From: CAYVCP01 sp964450565
Lineage (GTDB): Bacteria; Patescibacteriota; Minisyncoccia; Minisyncoccales; CG1-02-41-26
Length of the DNA: 7,705 bases
Reading direction: 5' to 3'
NCBI GenBank assembly: GCA_964450565.1
Contig: CAYVCP010000028.1
Location: 1 to 7,705, forward strand
The position numbers and the translations under genes were made by a program. The notes beneath the pieces are model-generated. The model was not told the origin of the DNA, made no database searches, and saw only the letters and a program-made list of their open reading frames with translations. Below, in pieces: positions 1 to 4,982 of this stretch (positions within the stretch are counted from its first letter, which is position 1; each line of letters begins with the position of its first letter).

Positions 1-15
1 TTATTCATAATCTCA

Positions 16-66
16 GTTCTAACGTCGTCCACAGTGGGGAGCCAACTTGCCGAATTCGGCAAATAT
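16..66 (+). repeat. Dispersed palindromic repeat, copy A
   Basis: This element opens with GTTCTAACGTCGTCCAC, continues through GGGGAGCCAAC and ends in the perfect 16-bp palindrome TTGCCGAATTCGGCAA (47-62) followed by ATAT. The palindrome and trailing ATAT recur exactly at 6455-6472, and shorter related copies occur elsewhere in the window. As RNA the palindrome could form a 6-bp stem (TTGCCG/CGGCAA) with an AATT loop. It probably follows a gene lying left of the window, as the other copies follow genes. Its function is unknown. Confidence 0.8.
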
Positions 67-85
67 ACACCCCTTGACAAAAAAC

Positions 86-631
86 ATGGATAATGAAAAT
101 AAAGGTGAATTATTGAAAAACAACTTACGCTTTTTAGAAGAAGAAGCGAAGCTATAAAAGGGAATAGTACAGTTTCACGAAAAAGTAAGAGATAAGGCCT
201 TAAACTTTATTTATAGAACCATTACTGTTATCGGATTGATAGCAGGTTTTGGATTTACTGCAATTTCGTATGTCAAAATTCCTTGGTTTTTTATAATAGG
301 TCAATTCATTCTTTTTTTAACAATTACCATAGCGATGTTTTGGGTAAAGAAGACATTTATAGATGAATCAACGAGATTCAAAGCTTGGATTTTAGAACTT
401 AGCGACATTATTGATAAACGAATGATGGTAGATCCGCAATGGAATACAGAAAAAATTAAGAAAGAAATGGACGACATTGAGAGTAAGTCACGAGATTTAG
501 CCAAAAAGATGAAAACTTCTGACACCGACAAACGAAAAGAGGGAAGATTTTCCAATGGAACTATATCCGTTTTGTTAGCCCTATTTATTATAGGAGGACT
601 AGTGCTTTTGTTTTCATTCGTGGGGAAATGA
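86..631 (+). pseudogene. Three-helix membrane protein, frame broken by one TAA
   Basis: The frame runs from ATG 86 to TGA 631 (181 codons) with a single TAA at 155-157. Codons before the stop (MDNENKGELLKN.., ..FLEEEAKL) and after it (KGIVQFHEKVRDKALNF..) both look coding and join smoothly, so this reads as one gene with a nonsense codon; CAA to TAA would be the simplest change. No ATG, GTG or TTG lies between the stop and TTG 236. TTG 236 falls inside the first hydrophobic helix, so a start there is unlikely. Predicted helices lie at about residues 45-63, 65-87 and 160-179. Residues 88-157 between helices two and three are charged and possibly coiled-coil. No clear ribosome-binding site precedes ATG 86; an alternative TTG at 113 follows AAAGGTG. 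TTGACA occurs at 74-79 but has no good -10 partner. The family is not recognised. A sequencing error is possible instead of true decay. Confidence 0.65.
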
Positions 632-701
632 TGCAACGAAATTTTTAGCTCCCTCACCAATATTGTAGTTTTTGGAGTAGTTTGTCCCAAACAACAATGA
701 A

Positions 702-744
702 TATTTGCCTAATATGGCAAATAAGGAATGTACGAAGTTCGAAC
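702..744 (-). repeat. Dispersed palindromic repeat, copy F (inverted)
   Basis: Read on the - strand this begins GTTCGAACTTCGTACATTCC (744 down to 725) and ends with TTGCCATATTAGGCAA (720 down to 705). The second part is a variant of the palindrome in copies A and D, with the TTGCC/GGCAA arms kept and the six central bases changed. The first 20 bases match copy E (2125-2144) exactly, in the opposite orientation. The GGAGCCAAA middle segment of the other copies is missing. It lies about 70 bp after the broken membrane gene and just before the promoter of the 47-codon gene. Confidence 0.75.
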
Positions 745-771
745 CTAATATTGTATACCAAGAGAAGAGAA

Positions 772-780
772 TGCTAAGAT
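772..780 (+). promoter_or_regulatory. Extended -10 promoter, leaderless gene
   Basis: TGCTAAGAT fits the extended -10 pattern TGnTAnnAT. The hexamer (775-780) ends 6 nt before ATG 787, so the expected +1 is the A of the start codon. No TTGACA-like -35 is seen at the right distance. The geometry is the same as at 2270-2278 and 3384-3392, which raises confidence in all three. Confidence 0.55.
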
Positions 781-786
781 AAGAAA

Positions 787-930
787 ATGGCATTAAGCAA
801 TAAGGCAATCCAGGAATTTAAGGAGATATACAAAAAAGAATTCAAGGATCAAATTTCTAAAAGAAAAGCTGAAGAAGTGGGAAAGAGACTGCTCAATTTG
901 CTCAGAGTGATCTATTGTCTGATTCCCTAA
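787..930 (+). CDS. Small conserved-type hypothetical protein, 47 aa
   Basis: ATG 787 to TAA 930 encodes 47 residues beginning MALSNKAIQEFKEIYKKEF and ending LLNLLRVIYCLIP. The protein is charged and predicted helical, without a signal peptide or membrane segment. From memory, proteins of this shape (nKAIqEFKeIYKKeF...LL.L...IYRPIP) are frequent in Patescibacteria, often as stand-alone small genes, and their role is unknown. Here the usual-looking IYRPIP end reads IYCLIP, which may be natural variation. There is no Shine-Dalgarno sequence. Instead an extended -10 box ends 6 nt before the ATG, so translation is probably leaderless. A strong terminator hairpin begins 21 nt after the stop, making this a single-gene transcription unit. 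Confidence 0.7.
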   Translation: MALSNKAIQEFKEIYKKEFKDQISKRKAEEVGKRLLNLLRVIYCLIP

Positions 931-939
931 TACAAGAGA

Positions 940-1040
940 ATTAAAAACCCAAAAAGAGCTGTAGTGGTTATTCCATTATGGCTTTTTTGATCTGGGCCTT
1001 GAAAGGATCACCTATGTATCCGTTTGTATCCGTTAAGCAC
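940..1040 (+). repeat. Two-hairpin intergenic element, copy 1
   Basis: This stretch resembles 6489-6577. The two share ATTAAAA(A)CCCA, the terminator hairpin, a second hairpin and a tail related to CTATGTAtcCGttAAGC.CAC. In this copy the second hairpin pairs TGAT and CCTT (988-991, 997-1000) with AAGG and ATCA (1003-1010), leaving CTGGG bulged. The tail carries an internal duplication of TATCCGTT. The copy sits between the 47-codon gene and the promoter at 1047. It could be only a duplicated terminator region or a small structured RNA. Confidence 0.55.
952..988 (+). terminator. Intrinsic terminator after the 47-aa gene
   Basis: A 16-bp stem pairs 952-967 with 973-988 around a TTATT loop. The stem includes G-U pairs, and its 3' arm ends in six T. 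The 5' arm begins with an A-run, so the hairpin could also work in the opposite direction. The copy at 6500-6536 has the same loop and stem length, with the innermost A-U changed to G-C here on both arms. Confidence 0.85.
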
Positions 1041-1046
1041 AAAATG

Positions 1047-1075
1047 TTGACAGACCGCCGAAAAGATGGTATGAT
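1047..1075 (+). promoter_or_regulatory. Sigma-70 type promoter, TTGACA-17-TATGAT
   Basis: TTGACA (1047-1052) and TATGAT (1070-1075) are separated by exactly 17 bp, close to the consensus for the housekeeping sigma factor. Transcription would start near 1082. This gives a leader of about 92 nt before ATG 1174. Confidence 0.85.
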
Positions 1076-1173
1076 ATAGACGTCTTTAGCTCGGGATTAG
1101 GGTTCGGGAAGAAAAAAGATTTCATGTGGTTTTTATTTTAATCAAGGACCAAATACAGAAAGGAAATGAAACA

Positions 1174-1644
1174 ATGGAAAGGATAGCAATAGTAAGAAAT
1201 GGAAAAGTGGTGGCCCTTTATTTGAGGGAGGACCCAGATGAACATGACGTGAAACATACTTTGATAAGACTAGGGTTTCGGGAAGAATTCCTAGTGGAAT
1301 CAGGAGATCCTTGTAACACTTTTGAAGTCAACAAGTATAACCTGAAGACTGAAGTGAAAATTGACGAAAACCTTGCCTCTCGCTTGGTTGAGATAAGGGA
1401 TATCGTCGGAGACCCAGATAACGAGTTTGACAACTGCCTGGGAAGAGTTTGTCCATTTCTGGGGTCAGTTCAACCAGGCGATGAGATGAGGGTGGTAGAA
1501 TTACACCATTCTCACTACGCTGGTGGAGCTCAGGCCTTGGAGATAGATGGGTACGATCAGAAAGTCTGGCTAAAGATAGAAAATATAGTCAGAACAATCG
1601 GCCCTGACTCAGGGAGGGCTCTATCGTACGATGATTTGGAATAA
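1174..1644 (+). CDS. Hypothetical acidic protein, 156 aa
   Basis: I do not recognise this family. ATG 1174 is chosen because AAAGGA (1159-1164) precedes it at normal spacing. The in-frame GTG at 1126 would add 16 residues (MVFILIKDQIQKGNET) but lacks a ribosome-binding site. The product begins MERIAIVRNGKVVALYL, a strand-like opening. It is rich in Asp and Glu and has no membrane segment or signal peptide, so it is probably cytoplasmic. Cysteines at 47, 88 and 93 and a His cluster (H111, H112, H114 in HHSHYAGG) could bind metal, but this is speculation. The gene has its own consensus promoter (1047-1075) and terminator (1712-1749), and so is a single-gene unit. Its base composition is less AT-rich than the regulator gene downstream. 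Confidence 0.75.
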   Translation: MERIAIVRNGKVVALYLREDPDEHDVKHTLIRLGFREEFLVESGDPCNTFEVNKYNLKTEVKIDENLASRLVEIRDIVGDPDNEFDNCLGRVCPFLGSVQPGDEMRVVELHHSHYAGGAQALEIDGYDQKVWLKIENIVRTIGPDSGRALSYDDLE

Positions 1645-1661
1645 ATATAGGGCTTTGTTGT

Positions 1662-1705
1662 CGGATCTTGTGATATATCCAGGGTTAGATCCGTCAACTA
1701 ACCCT
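1662..1705 (+). other. Overlapping alternative hairpins before a terminator
   Basis: CGGATCT (1662-1668) can pair with AGATCCG (1687-1693), and AGGGTTAG (1681-1688) can pair with CTAACCCT (1698-1705). The two helices overlap at 1687-1688 and exclude each other. ATCCGTCA occurs at 1689-1696 and again in the terminator 5' arm at 1714-1721, so the terminator 3' arm could pair with either. This may be a simple 3'-end fold; regulatory switching is only a possibility. Confidence 0.4.
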
Positions 1706-1711
1706 TGAACG

Positions 1712-1749
1712 AAATCCGTCATCTTTTTACTCAAAGGATGACGGATTTT
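1712..1749 (+). terminator. Intrinsic terminator of the 156-aa protein gene
   Basis: AAATCCGTCATC (1712-1723) and GATGACGGATTT (1737-1748) form a perfect 12-bp stem with a 13-nt loop. The 3' arm runs into TTTTATATT. It lies 68 nt after the stop codon at 1644. Confidence 0.85.
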
Positions 1750-1917
1750 ATATTACAGGAATAATTGCCACAAATATCAAATCTACCCCTCTTGCTCTGG
1801 AAAACATTATTTCCTAAAATGAAATAAAGAATGAAGAACAAGGATTATGAAAAATTACTGTTTACATTACTTCAAGGAGAAAACCATATATTTATTGTTC
1901 AAAGAAACTTGCCTAAA
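1749..1917 (+). repeat. Tandem duplication, left copy
   Basis: The left copy of a segment that repeats at an exact 200-bp offset. The first 62 bases (1749-1810) are identical to 1949-2010. The remaining 107 bases differ at about 16 positions, mostly transitions, without gaps. The frame starting TTG CCA CAA (1765) reads LPQISNLPLLLWKTLF, meets TAA (1822-1824), then continues KNKDYEKLLFTLLQGENHIFIVQRNLPKP to TGA (1933-1935). The conserved protein similarity to the right copy suggests it was once coding; it is now broken. Confidence 0.85.
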
Positions 1918-1944
1918 CCTGTATTGTTATTATGACGATACAGG
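1918..1944 (+). other. Hairpin between the duplicated copies
   Basis: CCTGTATTGT (1918-1927) pairs with ACGATACAGG (1935-1944) over 10 bp, including one G-U. No T-run follows, so it is not a good terminator. It occupies the 31-bp spacer between the two copies and has no counterpart after the right copy, where dispersed repeat E begins instead. Confidence 0.5.
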
Positions 1945-1948
1945 CTGT

Positions 1949-2117
1949 TATATTACAGGAATAATTGCCACAAATATCAAATCTACCCCTCTTGCTCTGG
2001 AAAACATTATCTCTTAAAATAAACCAAGGAATAAAGAACAAGGATTATGAAAAATTACTACCCACATTACTTCAAGGAAAAAACTACATATTCATTATTC
2101 AAAGAAACTTGCCGAAA
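1949..2117 (+). repeat. Tandem duplication, right copy
   Basis: The right copy of the segment at 1749-1917, identical for its first 62 bases and about 85% identical after that. In the shared frame it reads KNKDYEKLLPTLLQGKNYIFIIQRNLPKE with no stop. Changes from the left copy (E to K, H to Y, V to I, plus silent ones) look like those of a coding sequence. Confidence 0.85.
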
Positions 2118-2237
2118 GAGGTAAGTTCGAACTTCGTACATTCCCCGGAGCCAAATTTAGAGGGGATAATACCTCTCTTTTGGTTTATCTATGATATAAT
2201 AAGTAAAGATAAGTTTGATGTTATAATAAGTTCCTAA
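1965..2237 (+). pseudogene. Gene remnant running into a repeat and a terminator
   Basis: The open frame from TTG 1965 to TAA 2237 is probably not an intact gene. Its first half (to about 2117) is the coding-like part of the tandem duplication, with a helix-rich stretch and a strand-like IFIIQRNLPKE. Its second half is translated dispersed repeat E (2125-2158), then AT-rich sequence including a -10-like TGATATAAT (2193-2200 region), and its stop lies inside the next terminator. No ribosome-binding site precedes TTG 1965. The original family is not recognised. Confidence 0.5.
2125..2158 (+). repeat. Dispersed palindromic repeat, copy E
   Basis: Begins GTTCGAACTTCGTACATTCC and continues CCGGAGCCAAATTT, where it stops before the TTGCCGAATTCGGCAA palindrome. 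Its first 20 bases match inverted copy F exactly, and its GGAGCCA part matches copies A and B. It lies directly after the gene remnant. Confidence 0.75.
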
Positions 2238-2268
2238 TATACTAGGAACTAGGAACTAGGAACTTTTT
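2228..2268 (+). terminator. Terminator with a 7-bp tandem repeat in its arm
   Basis: AAGTTCCTA (2228-2236) pairs with TAGGAACTT (2257-2265), followed by TTT. Three tandem TAGGAAC units fill 2243-2263, so the 5' arm can pair with any of them, and only the last abuts the T-run. The repeat could change copy number by slippage. It lies immediately before the promoter of the regulator gene. Confidence 0.65.
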
Positions 2269-2269
2269 A

Positions 2270-2278
2270 TGATATAAT
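2270..2278 (+). promoter_or_regulatory. Extended -10 promoter, leaderless gene
   Basis: TGATATAAT is a consensus extended -10 (TGn plus TATAAT at 2273-2278). The hexamer ends 6 nt before ATG 2285, placing +1 at the start codon. No Shine-Dalgarno sequence can fit, and no consensus -35 is seen. Confidence 0.75.
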
Positions 2279-2284
2279 GTAGAC

Positions 2285-3253
2285 ATGAATACAAAAGAAA
2301 AAATTAAGAATTATTTGAAAGCCAAAGGGAAAACTACAGGAAAGGAGTTATCCGATTTTTTAAATATAACTGATCGTGCTGTTAGGAAACAGCTGGTAAA
2401 TCTTTTAGACGAAAAGATAATTATCAAAACAGGAAAACCCCCCAAAGTTTTTTATTCGTTAAAAAAATTAAGTGATCAGAAAGAAAAAATTAAAATTGAT
2501 TTAAAGACAAGAAAAACAATTAATAATTCTTATCTATTAATAACTTCCGAGGGAAATAAACTAGAAGGAATTGATGGTTTTGCCTATTGGTGTAAAAAAC
2601 AAAAGTTACCAATTGAAAAAACAGCAGAAGAATATATTAAAACAATAAAAAAATATTCAGCTTATAAAAAGAATGGATTAATTGATGGTATGAAAAAGAT
2701 GAAGAAAACTTTTGATAAAATATATCTCGACAATATTCTTTGTATAGATTTTTATAGCATTGAGAGATTTGGCAAAACTAGACTTGGTCAATTACTTTTA
2801 TATGCCAAACAAAGTCAAAACAAAAGACTAATTAAAGAAATCGTTGAAACAATAAGTCCGATTATTAAAAAAATAGAGAAAAAATATAAAATTGATGGAG
2901 TCGGCTTTATTCCACCAACAGTTAAGAGGGAAGTTCAATTTATGAATGAATTAAAAAAGGCGCTTAATCTAAAAATAAAAGAAATTAAAATTACTAAAAT
3001 AAAAACAGAGATTAGTGTTCCTCAAAAAACCTTAAGTAAATTAAGCGATAGAATTGATAATGCAAGGCAAACTTTTGCAATTGAAGAAATAGGAAAGTTT
3101 AATAGCGTTCTTTTGATAGATGATGCTGTTGGATCTGGTGCAACGCTTAATGAAATAGCTAAAATAATAAAAGAGAAAGGATTAACTAAAAAAATTACGG
3201 GGCTTTCAATAGTGGGTAGTTTCAAAGGGTTTGATGTAATTAGTGAAGTTTAA
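2285..3253 (+). CDS. Winged-helix / ComF-like phosphoribosyltransferase protein
   Basis: The 322-residue product has a winged-helix DNA-binding region at about 1-60 (KGKTTGKELSDFLNITDRAVRKQLVNLL). A helical middle follows with FYSIERFGKTRLGQLLLYAKQSQ at about 152-180. The C-terminal phosphoribosyltransferase domain resembles the ComFC family: IPPTVKREVQFMNEL (209-223), a VPQKTLSKLSDRIDNARQTF segment (245-264) and the PRPP-binding loop VLLIDDAVGSGAT (275-287), where Gly-Ser replaces the usual Thr-Thr. Type I phosphoribosyltransferases bind PRPP, and some, such as PurR, are repressors that sense it. A sensor-regulator role is therefore plausible but inferred, and the enzyme substrate is unknown. 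ATG 2285 lies 6 nt after an extended -10, so the mRNA is probably leaderless. The gene is markedly AT-rich, dominated by AAA and ATT codons, compared with its neighbours, which may indicate transfer. Confidence 0.75.
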   Translation: MNTKEKIKNYLKAKGKTTGKELSDFLNITDRAVRKQLVNLLDEKIIIKTGKPPKVFYSLKKLSDQKEKIKIDLKTRKTINNSYLLITSEGNKLEGIDGFAYWCKKQKLPIEKTAEEYIKTIKKYSAYKKNGLIDGMKKMKKTFDKIYLDNILCIDFYSIERFGKTRLGQLLLYAKQSQNKRLIKEIVETISPIIKKIEKKYKIDGVGFIPPTVKREVQFMNELKKALNLKIKEIKITKIKTEISVPQKTLSKLSDRIDNARQTFAIEEIGKFNSVLLIDDAVGSGATLNEIAKIIKEKGLTKKITGLSIVGSFKGFDVISEV

Positions 3254-3280
3254 ATATGCTTATCTGATTGTTGAATCATG

Positions 3281-3315
3281 GCTATAACGTTGTTCACGAT
3301 GCGGAGCCACAATTT
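3281..3315 (+). repeat. Dispersed palindromic repeat, copy B (degenerate)
   Basis: GCTATAACGTTGTTCACGAT (3281-3300) then GCGGAGCCACAATTT matches the left and middle parts of copy A (TAACGTcGTcCAC, GGAGCCA). The TTGCC palindrome is absent or decayed beyond recognition. It begins 28 bp after the regulator gene stop codon. Confidence 0.6.
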
Positions 3316-3383
3316 TTGAACTTAAATTTAATATCCTAAGAGCAGGACAGTTAGAACTTTTAATCGCTGAGAAAAAGATTTTT

Positions 3384-3392
3384 TGGTAAAAT
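3384..3392 (+). promoter_or_regulatory. Extended -10 promoter, leaderless gene
   Basis: TGGTAAAAT fits TGnTAnnAT. The hexamer TAAAAT (3387-3392) ends 6 nt before ATG 3399, the same spacing as at 775-787 and 2273-2285. No -35 consensus is present. Confidence 0.55.
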
Positions 3393-3398
3393 AAAATA

Positions 3399-3560
3399 AT
3401 GACAGACAAAAACAAGAAAACAATTAAAGTAGTTGTTATTTTCCTAATAATTTGGATTGGGGGAAGTATAATTTCTATAGCATTAGATATTAAGAATGGA
3501 TTATTGCTGGCTTTCTTTTTAGGAGCAGCTATAGCGACTTGGCTTTACAAAACTAAATAA
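3399..3560 (+). CDS. Small two-helix membrane protein, 53 aa
   Basis: ATG 3399 to TAA 3560 encodes 53 residues. A lysine-rich start (MTDKNKKTIK) is followed by hydrophobic helices at about 10-28 (VVVIFLIIWIGGSIISIAL) and 34-50 (LLLAFFLGAAIATWLY), with a short KTK tail. The two helices joined by DIKNG suggest an inner-membrane hairpin with both ends in the cytoplasm by the positive-inside rule. The family is not recognised. No Shine-Dalgarno sequence is present, and an extended -10 ends 6 nt before the ATG, so translation is probably leaderless. Repeat copy B lies upstream and copy C begins within 15 bp after the stop. Confidence 0.7.
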   Translation: MTDKNKKTIKVVVIFLIIWIGGSIISIALDIKNGLLLAFFLGAAIATWLYKTK

Positions 3561-3566
3561 GGTTAC

Positions 3567-3597
3567 TTAAACAGGTTCTAACAAAGTCCGTCTCTCA
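3567..3597 (+). repeat. Dispersed repeat, copy C (left part only)
   Basis: TTAAACAGGTTCTAACAAAG followed by TCCGTCTCT matches 6416-6444 (copy D) with about three differences over 29 bases. The GGAGCCA segment and palindrome are absent. C and D form a sub-family with AACAAAGT in place of AACGTCGT. Confidence 0.65.
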
Positions 3598-3753
3598 TGG
3601 TATTACAGAACAACTGAAGGCGTCTTTTAGCAAAGGTGGTTTTGTGATATGGTAGAGGAGCTAGAGGATTAAAAGTGGACTGAAATAAATAAATTAGAGT
3701 CGGCCTCTATTCTCATTGAGAATAAAAAGATAAAAAAGAAGTTTTTTTAGTTT
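3598..3753 (+). other. Upstream region of obg with small hairpins
   Basis: This region holds two short hairpins sharing one base, TAGAG/CTCTA (3695-3709) and ATTCTC/GAGAAT (3709-3723), followed by A-rich sequence. No consensus promoter and no good Shine-Dalgarno sequence before ATG 3754 were found. How obg is transcribed and started is not evident from the sequence. Confidence 0.4.
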
Positions 3754-4710
3754 ATGCTTATTGATGATGTAAACATTAAAGTAACTGCGGGCAACGGTGG
3801 CAACGGCGTTGTTGCTTTTAGTAAGGTCAAGGATATGCATGGGCCTACAGGTGGAAAAGGCGGAGATGGCGGAGATGTATATTTTAGAGGAATTTCAAAT
3901 CTAGATGCACTCAAATATTTTCGTTTCAGAAAAGAGATACATCCAGGCGACGGTAAGAATGGTGGATATAGGCTTGAGGATGGCGCAAAAGGTAAGGATA
4001 TTGTGCTTGATGTGCCCTTAGGAACCATAATTCATAATCTTGTTAGTGGTAAGAATTATGAGATTATGAACACCAAAGACATGATTTTAATTGCCAAAGG
4101 AGGTGGTGGAGGAAAAGGTAATTTTTTGTTTCGATCGTCTACAAATACTAGTCCAAAGGAATTTCAATTAGGTGAACCTGGCGAACATTTTACTCTGAGG
4201 TTGGAATTAAAATTTATTGCTGACGTAGGGCTCATTGGTTTGCCAAACGTTGGCAAATCAAGTTTACTTAACGAACTTACTGGTGCAAAAAGCAAAGTTG
4301 CGAACTATCATTTCACAACCCTAGAACCAAACTTAGGTACCTATTATGGGCTTATCTTAGCTGATATTCCAGGACTTATTGAAGGAGCTTCTTCTGGAAA
4401 AGGGTTAGGGGTTAAGTTTTTACATCATATTGAAAGGACAAAGACGCTTTTCCATCTTCTTTCTGCCGGATCAGAGAATCTTGCACAAGATTATAAGGTT
4501 ATACGAAAAGAGCTTGGAGAATATAACAAAGATCTTCTTCTAAAACCTGAATATATTTTTATCAGTAAGAGTGATTTGGTTGATAGGTCAGAGCTTGAAA
4601 GAAAGATGGCGGTACTTAAAAAGTTTAGTAGCTCAATAACACCAATTTCTGTCTATGATCCAGAGGGTGTAAAAAGCGTAAGAGATATTTTAAACAAACT
4701 TGTAAAATAA
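3754..4710 (+). CDS. obg: Obg family ribosome-assembly GTPase
   Basis: The 318-residue product matches Obg/CgtA, an essential cytoplasmic GTPase that binds the large ribosomal subunit and takes part in its maturation and in stress control. The N-terminal glycine-rich Obg domain (about 1-155) is clear: MLIDDVNIKVTAGNGGNGVV, GGKGGDGGDV, VPLGTII and AKGGGGGKGN. The G domain shows G1 GLPNVGKSS (162-170), G2 with TT (188-189) in FTTLEPN, G3 DIPGL (204-208) and G4 SKSD (271-274); the G5 region is ITPISV (295-300). SKSD replaces the usual NKxD, and G5 lacks the common SA, which could loosen guanine specificity. The HVxD segment is also altered (FHLLSAGSEN). There is no C-terminal OCT domain, so the protein is at the short end of the family. 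The start is fixed by alignment to the family N-terminus, although no ribosome-binding site is visible. Confidence 0.95.
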   Translation: MLIDDVNIKVTAGNGGNGVVAFSKVKDMHGPTGGKGGDGGDVYFRGISNLDALKYFRFRKEIHPGDGKNGGYRLEDGAKGKDIVLDVPLGTIIHNLVSGKNYEIMNTKDMILIAKGGGGGKGNFLFRSSTNTSPKEFQLGEPGEHFTLRLELKFIADVGLIGLPNVGKSSLLNELTGAKSKVANYHFTTLEPNLGTYYGLILADIPGLIEGASSGKGLGVKFLHHIERTKTLFHLLSAGSENLAQDYKVIRKELGEYNKDLLLKPEYIFISKSDLVDRSELERKMAVLKKFSSSITPISVYDPEGVKSVRDILNKLVK

Positions 4711-4947
4711 AACATAAAGATCAACGAATTTATAACTCGTTAAATAGAGGCATAAAAAAAGTCTCACAGAAAAAGAGATCTTATAATTAGTGTTTGAGTA
4801 TTTGCCACAAGGTGAAAATTTATTGCTTTAAACAGTAATTGAACAGGTAGATCAGTCGTGAGGGTTGTCTTATTCGGGAAGATGGCATCTTTTCTTCAGA
4901 ATAGTGGAGAGCGGGGATTAGGGCTAGTCATTTTAGGTGTGGAAAGT
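4711..4947 (+). other. Intergenic region after obg, no gene recognised
   Basis: The region contains weak inverted repeats: AACGA/TCGTT (4723-4741) and AAGTCTC/GAGATCTT with one bulge (about 4759-4782). Neither is followed by a T-run, so no convincing obg terminator is seen. A 17-bp stretch (4714-4730) is identical to 7614-7630 inside the gene at the right edge. A 38-codon frame from ATG 4882 overlaps the helicase promoter and is not credited. Confidence 0.4.
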
Positions 4948-4976
4948 TTGACAGGATTGAACTTTTTTGGTATACT
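4948..4976 (+). promoter_or_regulatory. Sigma-70 promoter of the helicase, TTGACA-17-TATACT
   Basis: TTGACA (4948-4953) and TATACT (4971-4976) are 17 bp apart. A TGG directly before the -10 adds the extended element. Transcription should begin near 4983, giving a leader of about 109 nt before ATG 5092. This is the strongest promoter in the window by consensus. Confidence 0.85.
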
Positions 4977-4982
4977 AAAAAC

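Noticed and set aside
74..79. TTGACA as a -35 box for the first gene
   Set aside because: No -10 hexamer lies 16-18 bp downstream, and the ATG at 86 would be too close for that arrangement.
1124..1141. Five-codon leader peptide MWFLF before the 156-aa gene
   Set aside because: The Trp/Phe content suggests attenuation, but there is no well-spaced ribosome-binding site, no following terminator hairpin and no link to amino acid synthesis.
3747..4028. Open frame on the - strand opposite obg
   Set aside because: It is a shadow of the glycine-rich Obg domain, translating as a Ser/Pro-rich stretch. The same reasoning rejects the - strand frames at 301-690, 614-808, 1218-1433 and 3022-3225.
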